From the NCBI RefSeq assembly GCF_002879855.1, contig NZ_PNYB01000018.1, forward strand, positions 62,001 to 126,000: a DNA stretch of 64,000 bases. Direction: 5' to 3'. Below the pieces are notes generated by a model. The model was given only the letters and a program-made list of their open reading frames with translations. It searched no databases and was not told where the DNA came from. The DNA is from Trinickia soli (GTDB lineage: Bacteria > Pseudomonadota > Gammaproteobacteria > Burkholderiales > Burkholderiaceae). Of this stretch, positions 26,669 to 36,214 are shown piece by piece. Numbering within the stretch: the stretch's first letter is position 1; each line of letters begins with the position of its first letter. Made by a program: the position numbers and the translations under genes.

Positions 26669-28876
26669 TTACGAAAAATTCACGGCGCCGTGCGATACAC
26701 GGGCCTCACGGTTCAATGCCGCAACGTCGACGATCAGGGCGACGCTGCCGTCGCCGAGGATGGTCGCCGCCGAAATGCCGCGGACCTTGCGGTAGTTCGT
26801 TTCGAGGTTCTTCACGACCACCTGCTGCTGGCCGACGAGTTCGTCGATCAACATGGCGAAGCGGCGGCCCTCGGTCTGCATGATCGTCACGATGCCCTGC
26901 GTCGGCTCCGTGCGAGCACCCTCGACCGAGAACACTTCGTGCAGGGCGACCAGCGGCAGATATTCGCCGCGCACCCGCACGACGCGCTCGCCGCCGGCCA
27001 CCGTGTAGATGTCCTCGGCGACGGGCTGCAGCGATTCCATGACGAAGTTCAGCGGCAGGATGAAGATTTCGTTGCCGACCTTCACCGACATGCCGTCGAG
27101 GATCGCCAGCGTGAGCGGCAGGACGATGCGCGTCGTCGTGCCTTTGCCCGCGTGCGAGGTGATCTCGACATGGCCGCCCATCGATTGGATGTTGCGCTTG
27201 ACGACGTCCATGCCGACGCCGCGACCCGAGACGTCCGTCACCTGCTCGGCCGTCGAGAAGCCCGGCATGAAGATGAGGTTCCAGACTTCCTCGTCGCTCA
27301 TCGACTCGCTCACCTGCATGCCTTGCTTCATGGCTTTGGCGAGAATCTTGTCGCGTCGCAGGCCCGCGCCGTCGTCGGATACTTCGATCACGATGTTGCC
27401 GCCGTGGTGGGCGGCCGACAGCACGAGTTGCCCCGCACCGTCCTTGCCGGCTGCGCGACGCGCTTCGACCGTTTCGATGCCGTGGTCGAGACTGTTGCGC
27501 ACAAGGTGCGTCAGCGGATCGATGATTCGTTCGATCAGGCTCTTGTCGAGTTCGGTCGCCTGACCAAACGTGACGAGTTCCACTTCCTTGCCGAGCTTCG
27601 CCGCGAGATCGCGCACGAGGCGCGGGAAGCGGCTGAAGACGTAATCCATCGGCATCATGCGGATCGACATGACGGTTTCCTGCAGATCGCGCGCGTTGCG
27701 CTCGAGCTGCGCCATGCCGTTGAAGAGCCGGTCGTGCAGCGCCGGATCGAACGTGCTCGTCGTCTCGGCCAGCATGGCCTGCGTGATGACGAGTTCGCCG
27801 ACGAGGTTGATCAGCTGATCGACCTTTTCCACGCCGACGCGAATCGAGCTGCCTTCGCCCGCTGCCGCGGCCGCAGCCGGACGCGCCTTCTTGTCCTCGG
27901 CGCCAGACGCCGTGGCCGCCGCGGCGACAGCCTTGGGCGGCTCGGCCTTGGGCTCGGCTTTCAGCTCAGGCGTCGCGGCGCTTGAAGTCGCGCCCGCAGT
28001 CACGCTTGCAACCGGTGCCGCCGCGACCGGCGCAGCCGCCGGCGCGCTCGCTTGGGAGACGCTGGCGAACGGCACCTCTGCGCCCGGTGCGATGCCGGCC
28101 GGCGCGGTGCCGCGGCCGATCAGAATCTGACTTTCGTCGATCACGAAGCAGCACACGGCGGTGATATCGTCGGACGGCACGTCGGTCTCGAGGTAGACGA
28201 CCAGGTCGCCGCCGCTCTTCACCTGTCCGGCGATGGTGCCCAGGTTCCCCAATTCTTCGATCAGGAGCGCCTGGTCCTTCTCCCCCACCCCCCGTAGCGT
28301 AACTTTCAGGTGAGGCCCTTCATTGTTCGTATCGCTCGTCGCCGCGCCGGCCGAAGCCGCACCATGCGCAACCTCGACGGCCTGCTGGACCACGTGCTCG
28401 GGCGTGCCGCCCGCGGCGCTATCGATGGCGACCGGTGCGGGCTCGGCCGTCGCTGCGGCCGGCGCCGGCTCCGCGATCGCGCCGTTGCCTTCGACATGCA
28501 GCCGTTCGAGCTTCGCGCAAATGGCGGAAGCGGCGGCCGCATCGGGCTCGGTGCTCGAACGATAGGCGGCGAGCTGGTCGGCCAGCACATCCTTCGTTTC
28601 GAGGAACGTGTCGATCATGTCCTTGCGCAGCGTCAACTCGTTATTGCGCGCGCGATCGAGCAGCGATTCGAGGATGTGCGTCGTCTCGGTCAATGCCGTG
28701 AAGCCGAACGTGGCCGCACCGCCCTTGATCGAGTGCGCCGCGCGGAAGATCGCCGCCAGATCTTCGGGATCGGGCGTGCCGACATTCAGGTTCAGCAGCA
28801 GCTGCTCCATCTGCGCGAGCAGCTCGTCCGCCTCGTCGAAGAAGGTCTGATAAAACTGTGTAATGTCGAGTGTCAT
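26669..28876 (-). CDS. cheA: Chemotaxis histidine kinase CheA
   Basis: CheA phosphorylates CheY and CheB in response to receptors. 735 residues from the ATG at 28876 ([20 protein letters not shown]). Domains in order: Hpt P1 with [15 protein letters not shown] (phospho-His48), a P2 response-regulator-binding domain around residue 190-260, Ala/Pro-rich linker, dimerisation P3 ([17 protein letters not shown]), ATPase P4 with [11 protein letters not shown] (N box) and [11 protein letters not shown] (G1), and CheW-like P5 at the end. The nearby upstream ATG at 28936 has no matching family sequence. Confidence 0.97.
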   Translation of the reverse strand: MTLDITQFYQTFFDEADELLAQMEQLLLNLNVGTPDPEDLAAIFRAAHSIKGGAATFGFTALTETTHILESLLDRARNNELTLRKDMIDTFLETKDVLADQLAAYRSSTEPDAAAASAICAKLERLHVEGNGAIAEPAPAAATAEPAPVAIDSAAGGTPEHVVQQAVEVAHGAASAGAATSDTNNEGPHLKVTLRGVGEKDQALLIEELGNLGTIAGQVKSGGDLVVYLETDVPSDDITAVCCFVIDESQILIGRGTAPAGIAPGAEVPFASVSQASAPAAAPVAAAPVASVTAGATSSAATPELKAEPKAEPPKAVAAAATASGAEDKKARPAAAAAAGEGSSIRVGVEKVDQLINLVGELVITQAMLAETTSTFDPALHDRLFNGMAQLERNARDLQETVMSIRMMPMDYVFSRFPRLVRDLAAKLGKEVELVTFGQATELDKSLIERIIDPLTHLVRNSLDHGIETVEARRAAGKDGAGQLVLSAAHHGGNIVIEVSDDGAGLRRDKILAKAMKQGMQVSESMSDEEVWNLIFMPGFSTAEQVTDVSGRGVGMDVVKRNIQSMGGHVEITSHAGKGTTTRIVLPLTLAILDGMSVKVGNEIFILPLNFVMESLQPVAEDIYTVAGGERVVRVRGEYLPLVALHEVFSVEGARTEPTQGIVTIMQTEGRRFAMLIDELVGQQQVVVKNLETNYRKVRGISAATILGDGSVALIVDVAALNREARVSHGAVNFS

Positions 28877-28990
28877 GCGTAAGTACCGCCAAGAGTCGTG
28901 TGCCCGCTGCTTCGCGTCGCCGATCCGTGTTGTCAATGCACGCGGCTTGCGCCGCCTGTTATCTGTATCGCGCCTCTGCGCTCACGCGTC

Positions 28991-29356
28991 TTATGCGTTG
29001 AGCGCGTCGACGAGTTCCGTCAACGTATCGGGGTCGAGCGGCTTTTCGATCCAGCCTGTCGCACCCGCTGCGCGCGCCGCATCCTTGAATGCGACGCCGT
29101 CTTCCGTCGTCAGCACGAAAATCGGCGTGGTCGCGTAAGCCGGCTGCGCGCGTAGCGCCGCGATCACGTCGAGCCCGCTGCGGCTGGGCATATACTGGTC
29201 CGTCAGCACGAGGTCGAACGTCTGCGACAAGGCGCTCGCGAGCCCTTCGTCGCCGTCGGCCGCCACGGTCACCTCGTAGCCCGCCGTGCGCAGCGTCGCC
29301 GCAAGGATTTCACGCATCGCGACCGAATCGTCGATCGCCAAAATGTGTTTGATCAT
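28991..29356 (-). CDS. CheY-like response regulator (first CheY of the operon)
   Basis: A 121-residue receiver domain: MIKHILAIDDSVAMREILA, VLTDQYMPSRSGLDV (phospho-Asp), FVLTTEDG, GWIEKPLDPDTL. Burkholderiales often carry such a second CheY between motB and cheA (often called CheY1). Compared with the CheY at 20635 it has DQYMPSRSG instead of DWNMPNMDG. It may act as a phosphate sink or modulate CheA. Start at ATG 29356, chosen because the N-terminus then begins at the first receiver beta-strand. Confidence 0.93.
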   Translation of the reverse strand: MIKHILAIDDSVAMREILAATLRTAGYEVTVAADGDEGLASALSQTFDLVLTDQYMPSRSGLDVIAALRAQPAYATTPIFVLTTEDGVAFKDAARAAGATGWIEKPLDPDTLTELVDALNA

Positions 29357-29435
29357 GAATGCCTCACACCGCCATGCCTCACCCCGCCCACCTGCCGCGC
29401 GCCTGCACCGGATACGAACGCGCGGCGAGCCTGTC

Positions 29436-30458
29436 TCATTGCCTGCCTGCCTGCCCCGCTGCGCCCTGCGGCGGCACAACCGCCGCCGGCGCCGCCTGCG
29501 GGGCGATCTTGCCGACCAACGGCGCTGCGCTCGGGGCGTTGTCCGACAGCGTGGTCGCCGTCGAGTCATCATGCATCAATGCATCCTCGGACTTTTTGTT
29601 GAGAACGATGATGCTTATGCGTCTATTCTCCGGATCGAGCGGGTCTGCCTTGTTCAGGTTCTGCGTCGACGCGAGGCCGAGCACGCGCATGACCTTGTTC
29701 TCGTCCATGCCCCCGGCGATCAATTCGCGCCGCGATGCGTTCGCGCGGTCGGCCGACAGCTCCCAATTGCTGTAGCCCTTGCCGCCACCGGCATAGGGCA
29801 CGGCGTCGGTATGCCCCTGAACCACGATCCGGTTCGGTACGTCGTTCAGCGTCTGGCCGATCGCACGCAAGATGTCGCGCATGTAAGGCTGTACCTCGTC
29901 GCTCGCCGTCGCGAACATCGGCCGCTTCTGCGTATCGACGATCTCGATGCGCAGGCCCGTCAGCGTCGAATCGATGCGAATCTGCTGCTTGAACTGGCGC
30001 AATACGGGATTCGATTCGATCGCGGCCATCAGCTTGACCTGCAGATCGTGCAGACGCGCCTGCTCGCGCCGCTCGAGCGCGCCTTCCAACATGTTCAATG
30101 ACTGATCGTCGGCTTTGGCGATCGTGTGCGTGGCCTGCGACGTCGTCCCGTCGGAGCGGCGCGTCACACCGTCCGTATCGGTCGAAATATCGCGCCCGCC
30201 GCCCTTGATGATGCTCGACTCCTGCGCGCTGCGATCGCCGCTGCCCAGCAGCGCGGCCTTCAACGGCTGGTTGAAGTATTCGGCGATCCCCTTGAGCTGA
30301 ACCGGCGTGACGGCGCTGAGCAGCCACATCAGCAGAAAAAACGCCATCATCGCGGTCATGAAGTCGGCGTACGCGAGCTTCCATGCACCGCCGTGGTGCC
30401 CCTTCTTCGAAGGCGCCACGCGTTTGACGATGATTGCTCTGTCCTTGCCCTTGGTCAT
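29436..30458 (-). CDS. motB: Flagellar motor stator protein MotB (system 1)
   Basis: MotB anchors the stator to peptidoglycan and carries the proton-binding Asp. 340 residues: cytoplasmic N-terminus (KRVAPSKKGHHGG), transmembrane segment with YADFMTAMMAFFLLMWLLS holding the conserved Asp32-type residue, plug region, and the OmpA-like domain (VVQGHTDAVPYAGGGKGYSN, ELSADRANASRREL, ENRRISIIVL). The segment ends with an Ala/Pro/Gln-rich tail. H+ type by its TM sequence. The start lies 34 bases downstream of the motA stop. Confidence 0.97.
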   Translation of the reverse strand: MTKGKDRAIIVKRVAPSKKGHHGGAWKLAYADFMTAMMAFFLLMWLLSAVTPVQLKGIAEYFNQPLKAALLGSGDRSAQESSIIKGGGRDISTDTDGVTRRSDGTTSQATHTIAKADDQSLNMLEGALERREQARLHDLQVKLMAAIESNPVLRQFKQQIRIDSTLTGLRIEIVDTQKRPMFATASDEVQPYMRDILRAIGQTLNDVPNRIVVQGHTDAVPYAGGGKGYSNWELSADRANASRRELIAGGMDENKVMRVLGLASTQNLNKADPLDPENRRISIIVLNKKSEDALMHDDSTATTLSDNAPSAAPLVGKIAPQAAPAAVVPPQGAAGQAGRQ

Positions 30459-30492
30459 GCTTGCGCGCCCTCGCTTTCCCGGCCCTTACCGC

Positions 30493-31353
30493 TCACTTCG
30501 CCTTGACGCGGCGCACGTGCTCTTCGAGCTCGGCGAACGACGGACGCTCGGGCGAGAACAACACCTTGCGGCCGAACTCGACGGCGATCGCCGGCGCGTA
30601 GCCGTTCAGGCTCGCCAGAATCGTGACCTTGATGCACTGGAACATCTTCGTCGACTCGGCCACGCGCTGTTCGGCGAGGCTCGCGAGCGGACCGATGAGG
30701 CCGTACGAAAGCAAGATGCCGAGGAACGTGCCGACCAGCGCCTGCGCGATCATCGCGCCCAGCACCGCGGGCGGCTTGTCGGCCGACGCCATCGTATGGA
30801 CGACGCCCATCACCGCGGCGACGATCCCGAACGCCGGCATGGCGTCGCCCACGCGGCTCAACGCGTGCGCCGGGCCTTCGCCTTCGGCGTGGTGCGTCTC
30901 GATCTCCTCGTCCATGAGGCTTTCGATCTCGAACGCATTCATATTGCCGCCCACCATCAAACGCAGGTAGTCGGTCAGAAATTCGACGATGTGGTGATCA
31001 GCGAGGATCTTCGGATACTGGGTGAAGATCGGGCTCTTCTCGGGGTCGTCGATGTCGGCCTCGAGCGTGAGCGTGCCTTCCTTACGTGCCTTCGCAAGCA
31101 AAACGTAAAGCAACGCCATCAGCTCCATATACGTGTCCTTCGTATACTTCGAGCCCTTGAATAGCGTCGGCAGCAACCTGATGGTCGCCTTGATCGTCTT
31201 CATGCCGTTGCCGAGGATGAACGCTCCCAGCCCTGCGCCCGCGATCATCAACCCCTCTTCGGGTTGCACTAGCGCGCCCAGATGGCCGCCCGCGAGCGCA
31301 TAGCCGCCGAAGACGGACAATACGGTAACGAGTGTTCCAACGAAAATCAGCAC
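30493..31353 (-). CDS. motA: Flagellar motor stator protein MotA (system 1)
   Basis: MotA with MotB forms the proton channel that drives rotation. The 286-residue product has four membrane helices (LIFVGTLVTVLSVFGGYAL, AGAGLGAFILG, MPAFGIVAAVMGVVH, GTFLGILLSYGLIGPLAS) and the cytoplasmic loop with PTLFKGSKYTKDTYMELMALL. A GTG at 31353 gives the canonical MLIFVG start with GAGG nine bases upstream; an upstream GTG at 31368 adds five residues. It is the first gene of the mot-che operon and has a sigma-28 promoter at 31399-31425. Confidence 0.96.
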   Translation of the reverse strand: MLIFVGTLVTVLSVFGGYALAGGHLGALVQPEEGLMIAGAGLGAFILGNGMKTIKATIRLLPTLFKGSKYTKDTYMELMALLYVLLAKARKEGTLTLEADIDDPEKSPIFTQYPKILADHHIVEFLTDYLRLMVGGNMNAFEIESLMDEEIETHHAEGEGPAHALSRVGDAMPAFGIVAAVMGVVHTMASADKPPAVLGAMIAQALVGTFLGILLSYGLIGPLASLAEQRVAESTKMFQCIKVTILASLNGYAPAIAVEFGRKVLFSPERPSFAELEEHVRRVKAK

Positions 31354-31398
31354 AGCCGGTGTCCTCACAAGAGCGACGGGGGACCGTCGTTAAACTGG

Positions 31399-31425
31399 TT
31401 TACGGCAGGGACGCCGAAAACTTTG
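31399..31425 (-). promoter_or_regulatory. Sigma-28 (FliA) promoter of the mot-che operon
   Basis: On the minus strand CAAAGTTT, 11 bases, GCCGTAAA. The -35 element matches TAAAGTTT in 7 of 8 positions and the -10 element GCCGATAA in 6 of 8, with exact spacing. It lies about 46 bases before the motA GTG at 31353 and explains late-class expression of motAB and all che genes to 19929. Confidence 0.8.
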
Positions 31426-31566
31426 GGGGCAAAAGGGGGCCGGGGACGCCGTGTAAACCAGAACGGCGCGCGCTCGGGCTGGGTATTGCGCCGGCTGGGC
31501 ACTATTGAAAGTAAATTGAAAGCAAGATCGCGCGATCGCAGGGAGGCGGACGAATCCGCCGGCGGG

Positions 31567-32148
31567 CTAGGCAGCGAGCTCCGAGATGCCGGATTGCACG
31601 CCCGCCGCGGCTTGTTCCGCCTTGGCGGCAGCCGATTTCCGGGTCTTGCCTGCCCGCGATGGAGGCTGGCAAAGACCGCACACGAAGCCGTGCTGCGGAT
31701 CATGCGCATGCGCGACAAACTGCCCGCGGCAACGCGCGCAGGACGTCAGTTGCAGCATCTCCGATTCGAAGAAGCGCACTAATGTCCAGGCGCGCGTCAG
31801 ACTCAAAAGCGCCTCGTCGCCATTGAGCGCCGTGTGCTCGAGATAGAGCCGGTAGCTTTTGACGATCGACTGAATCGTCTCGCAGCCGCCGTGCTCGGCC
31901 ATGAAGCGGTAAATGTTGTAAAAAAGGGATGAATGGATGTTCGGCTGCCAGGTCATGAACCAGTCCGTCGAGAACGGCAGCATGCCCTTGGGCGGCGAAG
32001 CCCCCTTCAACTCCTTATAGAGCTTGATGAGCCGGTCGCGCGACAGGCTCGTTTCCGCTTCGAGCAATTGCAGGCGTGCGCCCAATTCGATGAGCTCGAT
32101 CGCCAGCGTGATTTCCTTGACTTCGAGCACGACGCTCTTGGTTGCCAT
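31567..32148 (-). CDS. flhC: Flagellar master regulator subunit FlhC
   Basis: FlhC with FlhD forms the D4C2 activator of class 2 flagellar promoters. The 193-residue protein has the four-Cys zinc site CARC and CGLC, with the preceding segment [14 protein letters not shown], and the conserved [21 protein letters not shown]. After residue 165 follows an Ala/Lys-rich tail. It begins 86 bases downstream of the flhD stop. Confidence 0.96.
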   Translation of the reverse strand: MATKSVVLEVKEITLAIELIELGARLQLLEAETSLSRDRLIKLYKELKGASPPKGMLPFSTDWFMTWQPNIHSSLFYNIYRFMAEHGGCETIQSIVKSYRLYLEHTALNGDEALLSLTRAWTLVRFFESEMLQLTSCARCRGQFVAHAHDPQHGFVCGLCQPPSRAGKTRKSAAAKAEQAAAGVQSGISELAA

Positions 32149-32234
32149 ATCGGCCGTGCGCCCCGGTTACTTGAGATTCGGCCGCCTCGAACGTCCGAAC
32201 GACGTCCGATTGCGGCGAAAAATGATAGAACGCG

Positions 32235-32555
32235 TCAATTCAGCGCTTCGACGTTTTGGCCGGCCATGAGAATGGCCGAATGCGCCTGAGCCAACGACGC
32301 GGTTTTGCCCTTGTCGGCCAACGAAGACAGCACTGCGTGGTCGTCGAAGCGGAACCGGCACAGAAGTTGATTCGAGGCAGCCAGCTTCACCGTTTGAGCA
32401 AATGAGAGGTTGGCGAGGACATCGGCCAGTTGATCGCCGATGCCCATGCGGAACATCCCCATCGCCTTGTCCTCCCGCAACAGACGCTGCGCAAGCAACA
32501 GGTACGAGAGGTTGACTTCCTTGATCTCGCTGAGCATTTCGCTTGTGGCGCTCAT
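32235..32555 (-). CDS. flhD: Flagellar master regulator subunit FlhD
   Basis: FlhD is the second part of the master activator. The 106-residue product starts MSATSEMLSEIKEVNLSYLL and contains AQRLLREDKAMGMFRMG, with the helix-turn-helix-like segment LADVLANLSFAQTVKLA. The ATG at 32555 has GGGGAAATC upstream. The position of flhDC just upstream of motA is the same as in E. coli and is normal for Burkholderiales. Confidence 0.95.
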   Translation of the reverse strand: MSATSEMLSEIKEVNLSYLLLAQRLLREDKAMGMFRMGIGDQLADVLANLSFAQTVKLAASNQLLCRFRFDDHAVLSSLADKGKTASLAQAHSAILMAGQNVEALN

Positions 32556-33076
32556 GATTTCCCCGGGCTGATGGTCTGTCGTTCGGAAACGTTTGCTCGG
32601 CAACGCGCCGCATCAATGCGTGTTGCCGCCCGTTTTGGTCGTGAGCAAATTGTGTCGAATTGTAAAAGGGGTGGAAATAGGAAGAGCACCGCCGGTCTGT
32701 GCCGGAAATGTCTAGAAAGCGTGTAGGAATTTTTCTGACACGGTCCGCCCGGCCGGGTTTCGCCGCATCGGGGCAGTTTCCCGGAGAGGTCTCGACGAAA
32801 GTAAGCCCGACCGATCCGTGGCGCGACACCAACGGGCGCGATTTTCGAAGGCGGCCGTCATCACGTCGCAACAAATGCCGGCTTTTTAAACAGACAAGGC
32901 CCGTTCTTACCGGATTGATACGTTGTTGTCAGGCCCAGCTGTTGCTGCGTGTAACAAGGATTAAGGGTTTGAAAACCCGCTCTTGTGGAGCGGACCCACT
33001 CCCGATAATGGCAGGGCAGCACGAAAGTCATCGGCGGCGAAGTCGCGCACGCCGCTCATCGAAAGGAGATTGATGC
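32556..33076. other. Divergent intergenic region of flhD and a GT4 gene
   Basis: 521 bases without a convincing gene. It should carry the flhDC promoter (minus strand) and the promoter of the glycosyltransferase (plus strand). A possible sigma-70 promoter for the latter is TTGTGG (32983-32988), 15 bases, GATAAT (33004-33009). No clear operator was recognised for flhDC. Confidence 0.5.
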
Positions 33077-34144
33077 ATGCGAATCGCTCAAATCGCACCG
33101 CTTTACGAAGCCGTACCGCCGAAATTCTACGGAGGCACCGAACGCGTCGTGTCGTATTTGACCGAAGCGCTTGTGGAGCTCGGACACGATGTCACGCTGT
33201 TCGCCAGCGGCGATTCGATCACATCGGCGACACTCGATGCGGCATGGCCCAAGGCGCTGCGACTGGACCCGACAATCCGCGATCCGCTTGCGCCGCATAT
33301 GCTGCTGCTGGAAAAAGTGCGTCGGCTTGCCGGTGAATTCGACGTGCTGCATTTTCATCTGGATTATTTGCCGTTCTCGCTATTCGCCGAAGCCGGTACG
33401 CCTTCGTTGACGACCCTGCACGGCCGGCTCGATCTGCCCGAACTGCAGCCCGTATTCGATGCGTTTTCCAAAGCGAACGTCGTGTCTATCTCGCAATCGC
33501 AACGCATGCCTTTGCCGCAGGCGCGTTGGCGCGATACGGTCTACCACGGATTGCCTGAGGGTCTGTTGACACCGCAACCGCATTGCGAGCCCGAATATCT
33601 GGCATTCCTTGGACGGATCTGTCCGGAAAAGCGAGTCGACACCGCCATCAAAATCGCCGCGATGAGCGGCTTGCCGCTCAAGATCGCGGCCAAGGTGGAT
33701 AAGGTCGATCGCGATTACTTCAAGGAACAGATCGAGCCGTTGCTCTCGCAGGCGCATGTCGAGTTCGTCGGCGAGATCGACGAAGCGCGCAAGCCCGAGT
33801 TCTTGTCGCGCGCGAAGGCGCTGCTGTTTCCGATCGATTGGTGCGAGCCGTTCGGCCTTGTCATGATCGAAGCGATGGCGTGCGGCACGCCTGTAATCGC
33901 CTTCAATCGAGGCTCGGTGCCCGAAGTGATCGACCACGCGGTAACCGGCTATATCGTGGAAGACGTCCAAGGCGCGGTAGCGGCGCTGGAACGCCTCGAT
34001 GAGTTGTCACGAAACGAAATTCGCGCGCAATTCGAACGCCGCTTTACGGCGCAGACAATGGCGCGCAACTACGTCAAATGCTATGAGACTCTGCTCGAAC
34101 ACGGCAGGGGACGTCCGCAACTGCGCAGTGTGGCCGCGGGATAA
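33077..34144 (+). CDS. GT4-family glycosyltransferase
   Basis: 355 residues with a GT-B fold of the GT4 (former group 1) type. The N-terminus MRIAQIAPLYEAVPPKFYGG, then TERVVSYLTEALVELGHDVTL, is typical of trehalose-synthase-like and UDP-glycosyl transferases. The EX7E nucleotide-sugar site is in CEPFGLVMIEAMACGTPVI (about residues 256-274), and VPEVIDHAVTGYIV follows. GT4 members of this kind are often annotated in stress or exopolysaccharide contexts; donor and acceptor cannot be told from the sequence. It is not close to the flagellar glycosylation island. Confidence 0.88.
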   Translation: MRIAQIAPLYEAVPPKFYGGTERVVSYLTEALVELGHDVTLFASGDSITSATLDAAWPKALRLDPTIRDPLAPHMLLLEKVRRLAGEFDVLHFHLDYLPFSLFAEAGTPSLTTLHGRLDLPELQPVFDAFSKANVVSISQSQRMPLPQARWRDTVYHGLPEGLLTPQPHCEPEYLAFLGRICPEKRVDTAIKIAAMSGLPLKIAAKVDKVDRDYFKEQIEPLLSQAHVEFVGEIDEARKPEFLSRAKALLFPIDWCEPFGLVMIEAMACGTPVIAFNRGSVPEVIDHAVTGYIVEDVQGAVAALERLDELSRNEIRAQFERRFTAQTMARNYVKCYETLLEHGRGRPQLRSVAAG

Positions 34145-34430
34145 CCCGGAAGGAATGCAAATAGGCGCCAGGCCCGATCGTCGGATTGCCGCAATCGGGC
34201 TGGGCTTGCAACGGCGGCAAGCCGCTGCAAGCGGCCGCAATCAAGGCCGAAATCGGGCAAACCTCGGAGCAGCAATCCGGGCGTGAAGCCGTAGCTGAAA
34301 TAATTCGCAAAAAACCGCTATCCGCATTGCCTGGCGAGTCGCAAAGACAATGCGCCATGGCATCCAGACAGACAGCCGACGATGCGAAAAGCGCGCCACG
34401 CGGCGCGCATCGCATCGACCGCCAAACGCC
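34145..34430. other. Convergent intergenic region
   Basis: 286 bases between the GT4 gene and hns. GCCCGAT (34172-34178) pairs with ATCGGGC (34194-34200), a possible stem-loop after the GT4 gene without a T run. The hns terminator is at 34380-34417. Confidence 0.45.
34380..34417 (-). terminator. Terminator after hns
   Basis: Read on the minus strand, GCGCGCC (34408-34402) pairs with GGCGCGC (34397-34391) over 4 bases and is followed by TTTT. An outer stem CGATGCG/CGCATCG (34380-34386 with 34411-34417) extends it. It lies 14 bases beyond the hns stop. Confidence 0.65.
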
Positions 34431-34730
34431 TTACTGGGCGATCAGGAAACGGTCACGGTTTTTGCCCGCGATCCACTTCGGCGGCTTACCGCGCCCACTC
34501 CACGTATTTCCCGACTTCGGATCCTGATACTTGGCCGGCAACGGCGCCTTCTTGGCCGGACGGCCGCGCCGCGCGGCTTCCGCGAATCCGAGGTCGTGTG
34601 CGCCCAGGCCGAATTCCGCGATCTTCTGCTTGATTTCGGCAATCACATTGACGACTTCCTGGCGACGCGCCTCGTCTGCCTGTGCCTGCAGTTTTGCGAT
34701 CTGTGCCTTCAGTTCTGCGTATTGGGACAT
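34431..34730 (-). CDS. H-NS family nucleoid-associated protein
   Basis: 99 residues. The N-terminal coiled coil (MSQYAELKAQIAKLQAQADE, then ARRQEVVNVIAEIKQKIAE) oligomerises. The C-terminal DNA-binding domain has the family core TWSGRGKPPKWI with AAKYQDPKSG-type lead (AKYQDPKSGNTWSGRG). Burkholderiales carry several such short H-NS (Bv3F-like) paralogues. The ATG at 34730 has GGGAGACCACG upstream, so an in-frame start at 34787 is not needed. It may silence AT-rich acquired DNA. Confidence 0.92.
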   Translation of the reverse strand: MSQYAELKAQIAKLQAQADEARRQEVVNVIAEIKQKIAEFGLGAHDLGFAEAARRGRPAKKAPLPAKYQDPKSGNTWSGRGKPPKWIAGKNRDRFLIAQ

Positions 34731-35338
34731 CGTGGTCTCCCTTGAATGAAAAAGAGTTTGTTCGGAGGTTAGTCGGAAGTTTACCAACTGGCAATGCCGA
34801 ATTTACCCGAGATCGGGCGAAATGATATCGTATGATAATTCTTAAAAATGTCCGTACCGTGCGTAAAGCCTCATTATGGGACCAATAGCCGGTCATCATG
34901 CCCTGACTAAAGGTCCGAATACGCATGAATGCGACGACGAACCGGGCTGGCGACGTATGTCGAATGGCCCCGAATATAAGACACATTCGGCAAGCGTACG
35001 CGTTTGCGCCGCCCGTTCATTCGCCCTTTTCCGGCCTGCTGAGTGCGATTACAACGGCATTCGCCCGTCGACATTCAACGGGCATTCAGCGCGATTTGGC
35101 GACAACCGGCCACGCCGGACACGGTGAACCACTGCAAGCCATCTCGCTGCGAGGGAAATGAGATGAGAGCACGCATGCGGGCGCAGGCCCCGCGCCGCGG
35201 GCCAGCTTCGCGCTCGATCGCGAGGGCCTTGACGGACGCGCTGCGGATTGCCCCTGCGCCGCGCTGCCCGATGCGCCCGCATCACCCGCGTCGTCTGCGC
35301 GATGAGCGACGCATCGCACGACGCGTCCCTTCCCCAGA
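34731..35338. other. Intergenic region upstream of hns
   Basis: 608 bases. The part 34780-34880 is clearly AT-rich and contains runs such as GATATCGTATGATAATTC, suitable for H-NS autoregulation and promoter activity on the minus strand. From 34980 onward the sequence is GC-rich. A small frame at 35163-35342 (59 residues, Arg-rich, GAGGGAAATGAG upstream) is not supported by any recognisable sequence. Confidence 0.5.
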
Positions 35339-36163
35339 CTAGGAAGCGGTGATTTCGTCCGTGAGGGAAAACAATTTACGCAGATGATGCGCGACGCCGG
35401 CCTCGAAATTGTTGCCGATGCGCGGCACGAACGGCAAGCGGGCGATCAGATCGGGATTGGCGTTATTCATCATGAACGGATGCCCGGCCGTTTCGAGCAG
35501 ATCGATATCGTTCATGTTGTCGCCGAATGCGACGCAGTGGGAAGCATGCATCTGCAGACGCCCGAGCACGAACCGCAGCGCACGCCCCTTCGACACGTTC
35601 GACGTCATCACTTCCAGGCAGTCGGGCAACGAATAAGTGACGTAGAGCGCATCGCCGAATTCGCTTTCCAGACGCGCCGCGATGGGCGCGAGATCCGACG
35701 GGTCGCCGATATAAAGGACTTTCGCTATATCGAAGCCGTCATGCGCACACATATCGATGATTTCATAGCGAAAACCCGAATCCTGATGGAATGCGAGCAA
35801 TTCGGGCGCATCCCGGTCGATTAGCCAGGCATCGTCGGCAAACAGATTGACGATCACGCGGCCATGGTCGCCGACGATTTCCGGTTGCACGAGCCGACGC
35901 ACTGCCTCATCGGACAGATTGCGCGAATGGATCATCGTGTCATCGGGCGCATGCACGCGCGCGCCGTTGGACGTGACGAGGTACGGCCGAATACCGAGCA
36001 CGTCGCGAATACCGGCGACGTCGCAATAGTGGCGCCCCGTCGCGATCACGAATTGAACGCCCGATTCGGCGAGCCGACGGACAGTGGCCACCGTGAACGG
36101 GTCGAGTTGATGGTCGCTGTTGAGCAGCGTTCCATCGAGATCGGTAGCGACGAGCTTATACAT
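35339..36163 (-). CDS. Cof-type HAD-IIB phosphatase
   Basis: 274 residues. HAD motif I is VATDLDGTLLNSDHQL (Asp8, Asp10), motif II FVIATGRHY, motif III Lys near SNVSKGRALRFVL, motif IV VAFGDNMNDIDLL. The C2B cap between residues 85 and 185 is that of Cof/YbhA-type sugar phosphatases. Typical substrates are sugar phosphates, pyridoxal phosphate or FMN; the exact one cannot be named. It stands 51 bases downstream of the BadF-type kinase gene. Confidence 0.9.
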   Translation of the reverse strand: MYKLVATDLDGTLLNSDHQLDPFTVATVRRLAESGVQFVIATGRHYCDVAGIRDVLGIRPYLVTSNGARVHAPDDTMIHSRNLSDEAVRRLVQPEIVGDHGRVIVNLFADDAWLIDRDAPELLAFHQDSGFRYEIIDMCAHDGFDIAKVLYIGDPSDLAPIAARLESEFGDALYVTYSLPDCLEVMTSNVSKGRALRFVLGRLQMHASHCVAFGDNMNDIDLLETAGHPFMMNNANPDLIARLPFVPRIGNNFEAGVAHHLRKLFSLTDEITAS

Positions 36164-36214
36164 GGCGGACGGCGGGCGATGGGCCCACGCAAAGTAAGTG
36201 AGGCGAGACGATCG

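Noticed and set aside
35163-35342. 59-residue small gene with a good ribosome-binding site
   Set aside because: Arg/Pro-rich sequence with no pattern or known relatives; composition is that of random GC-rich DNA.
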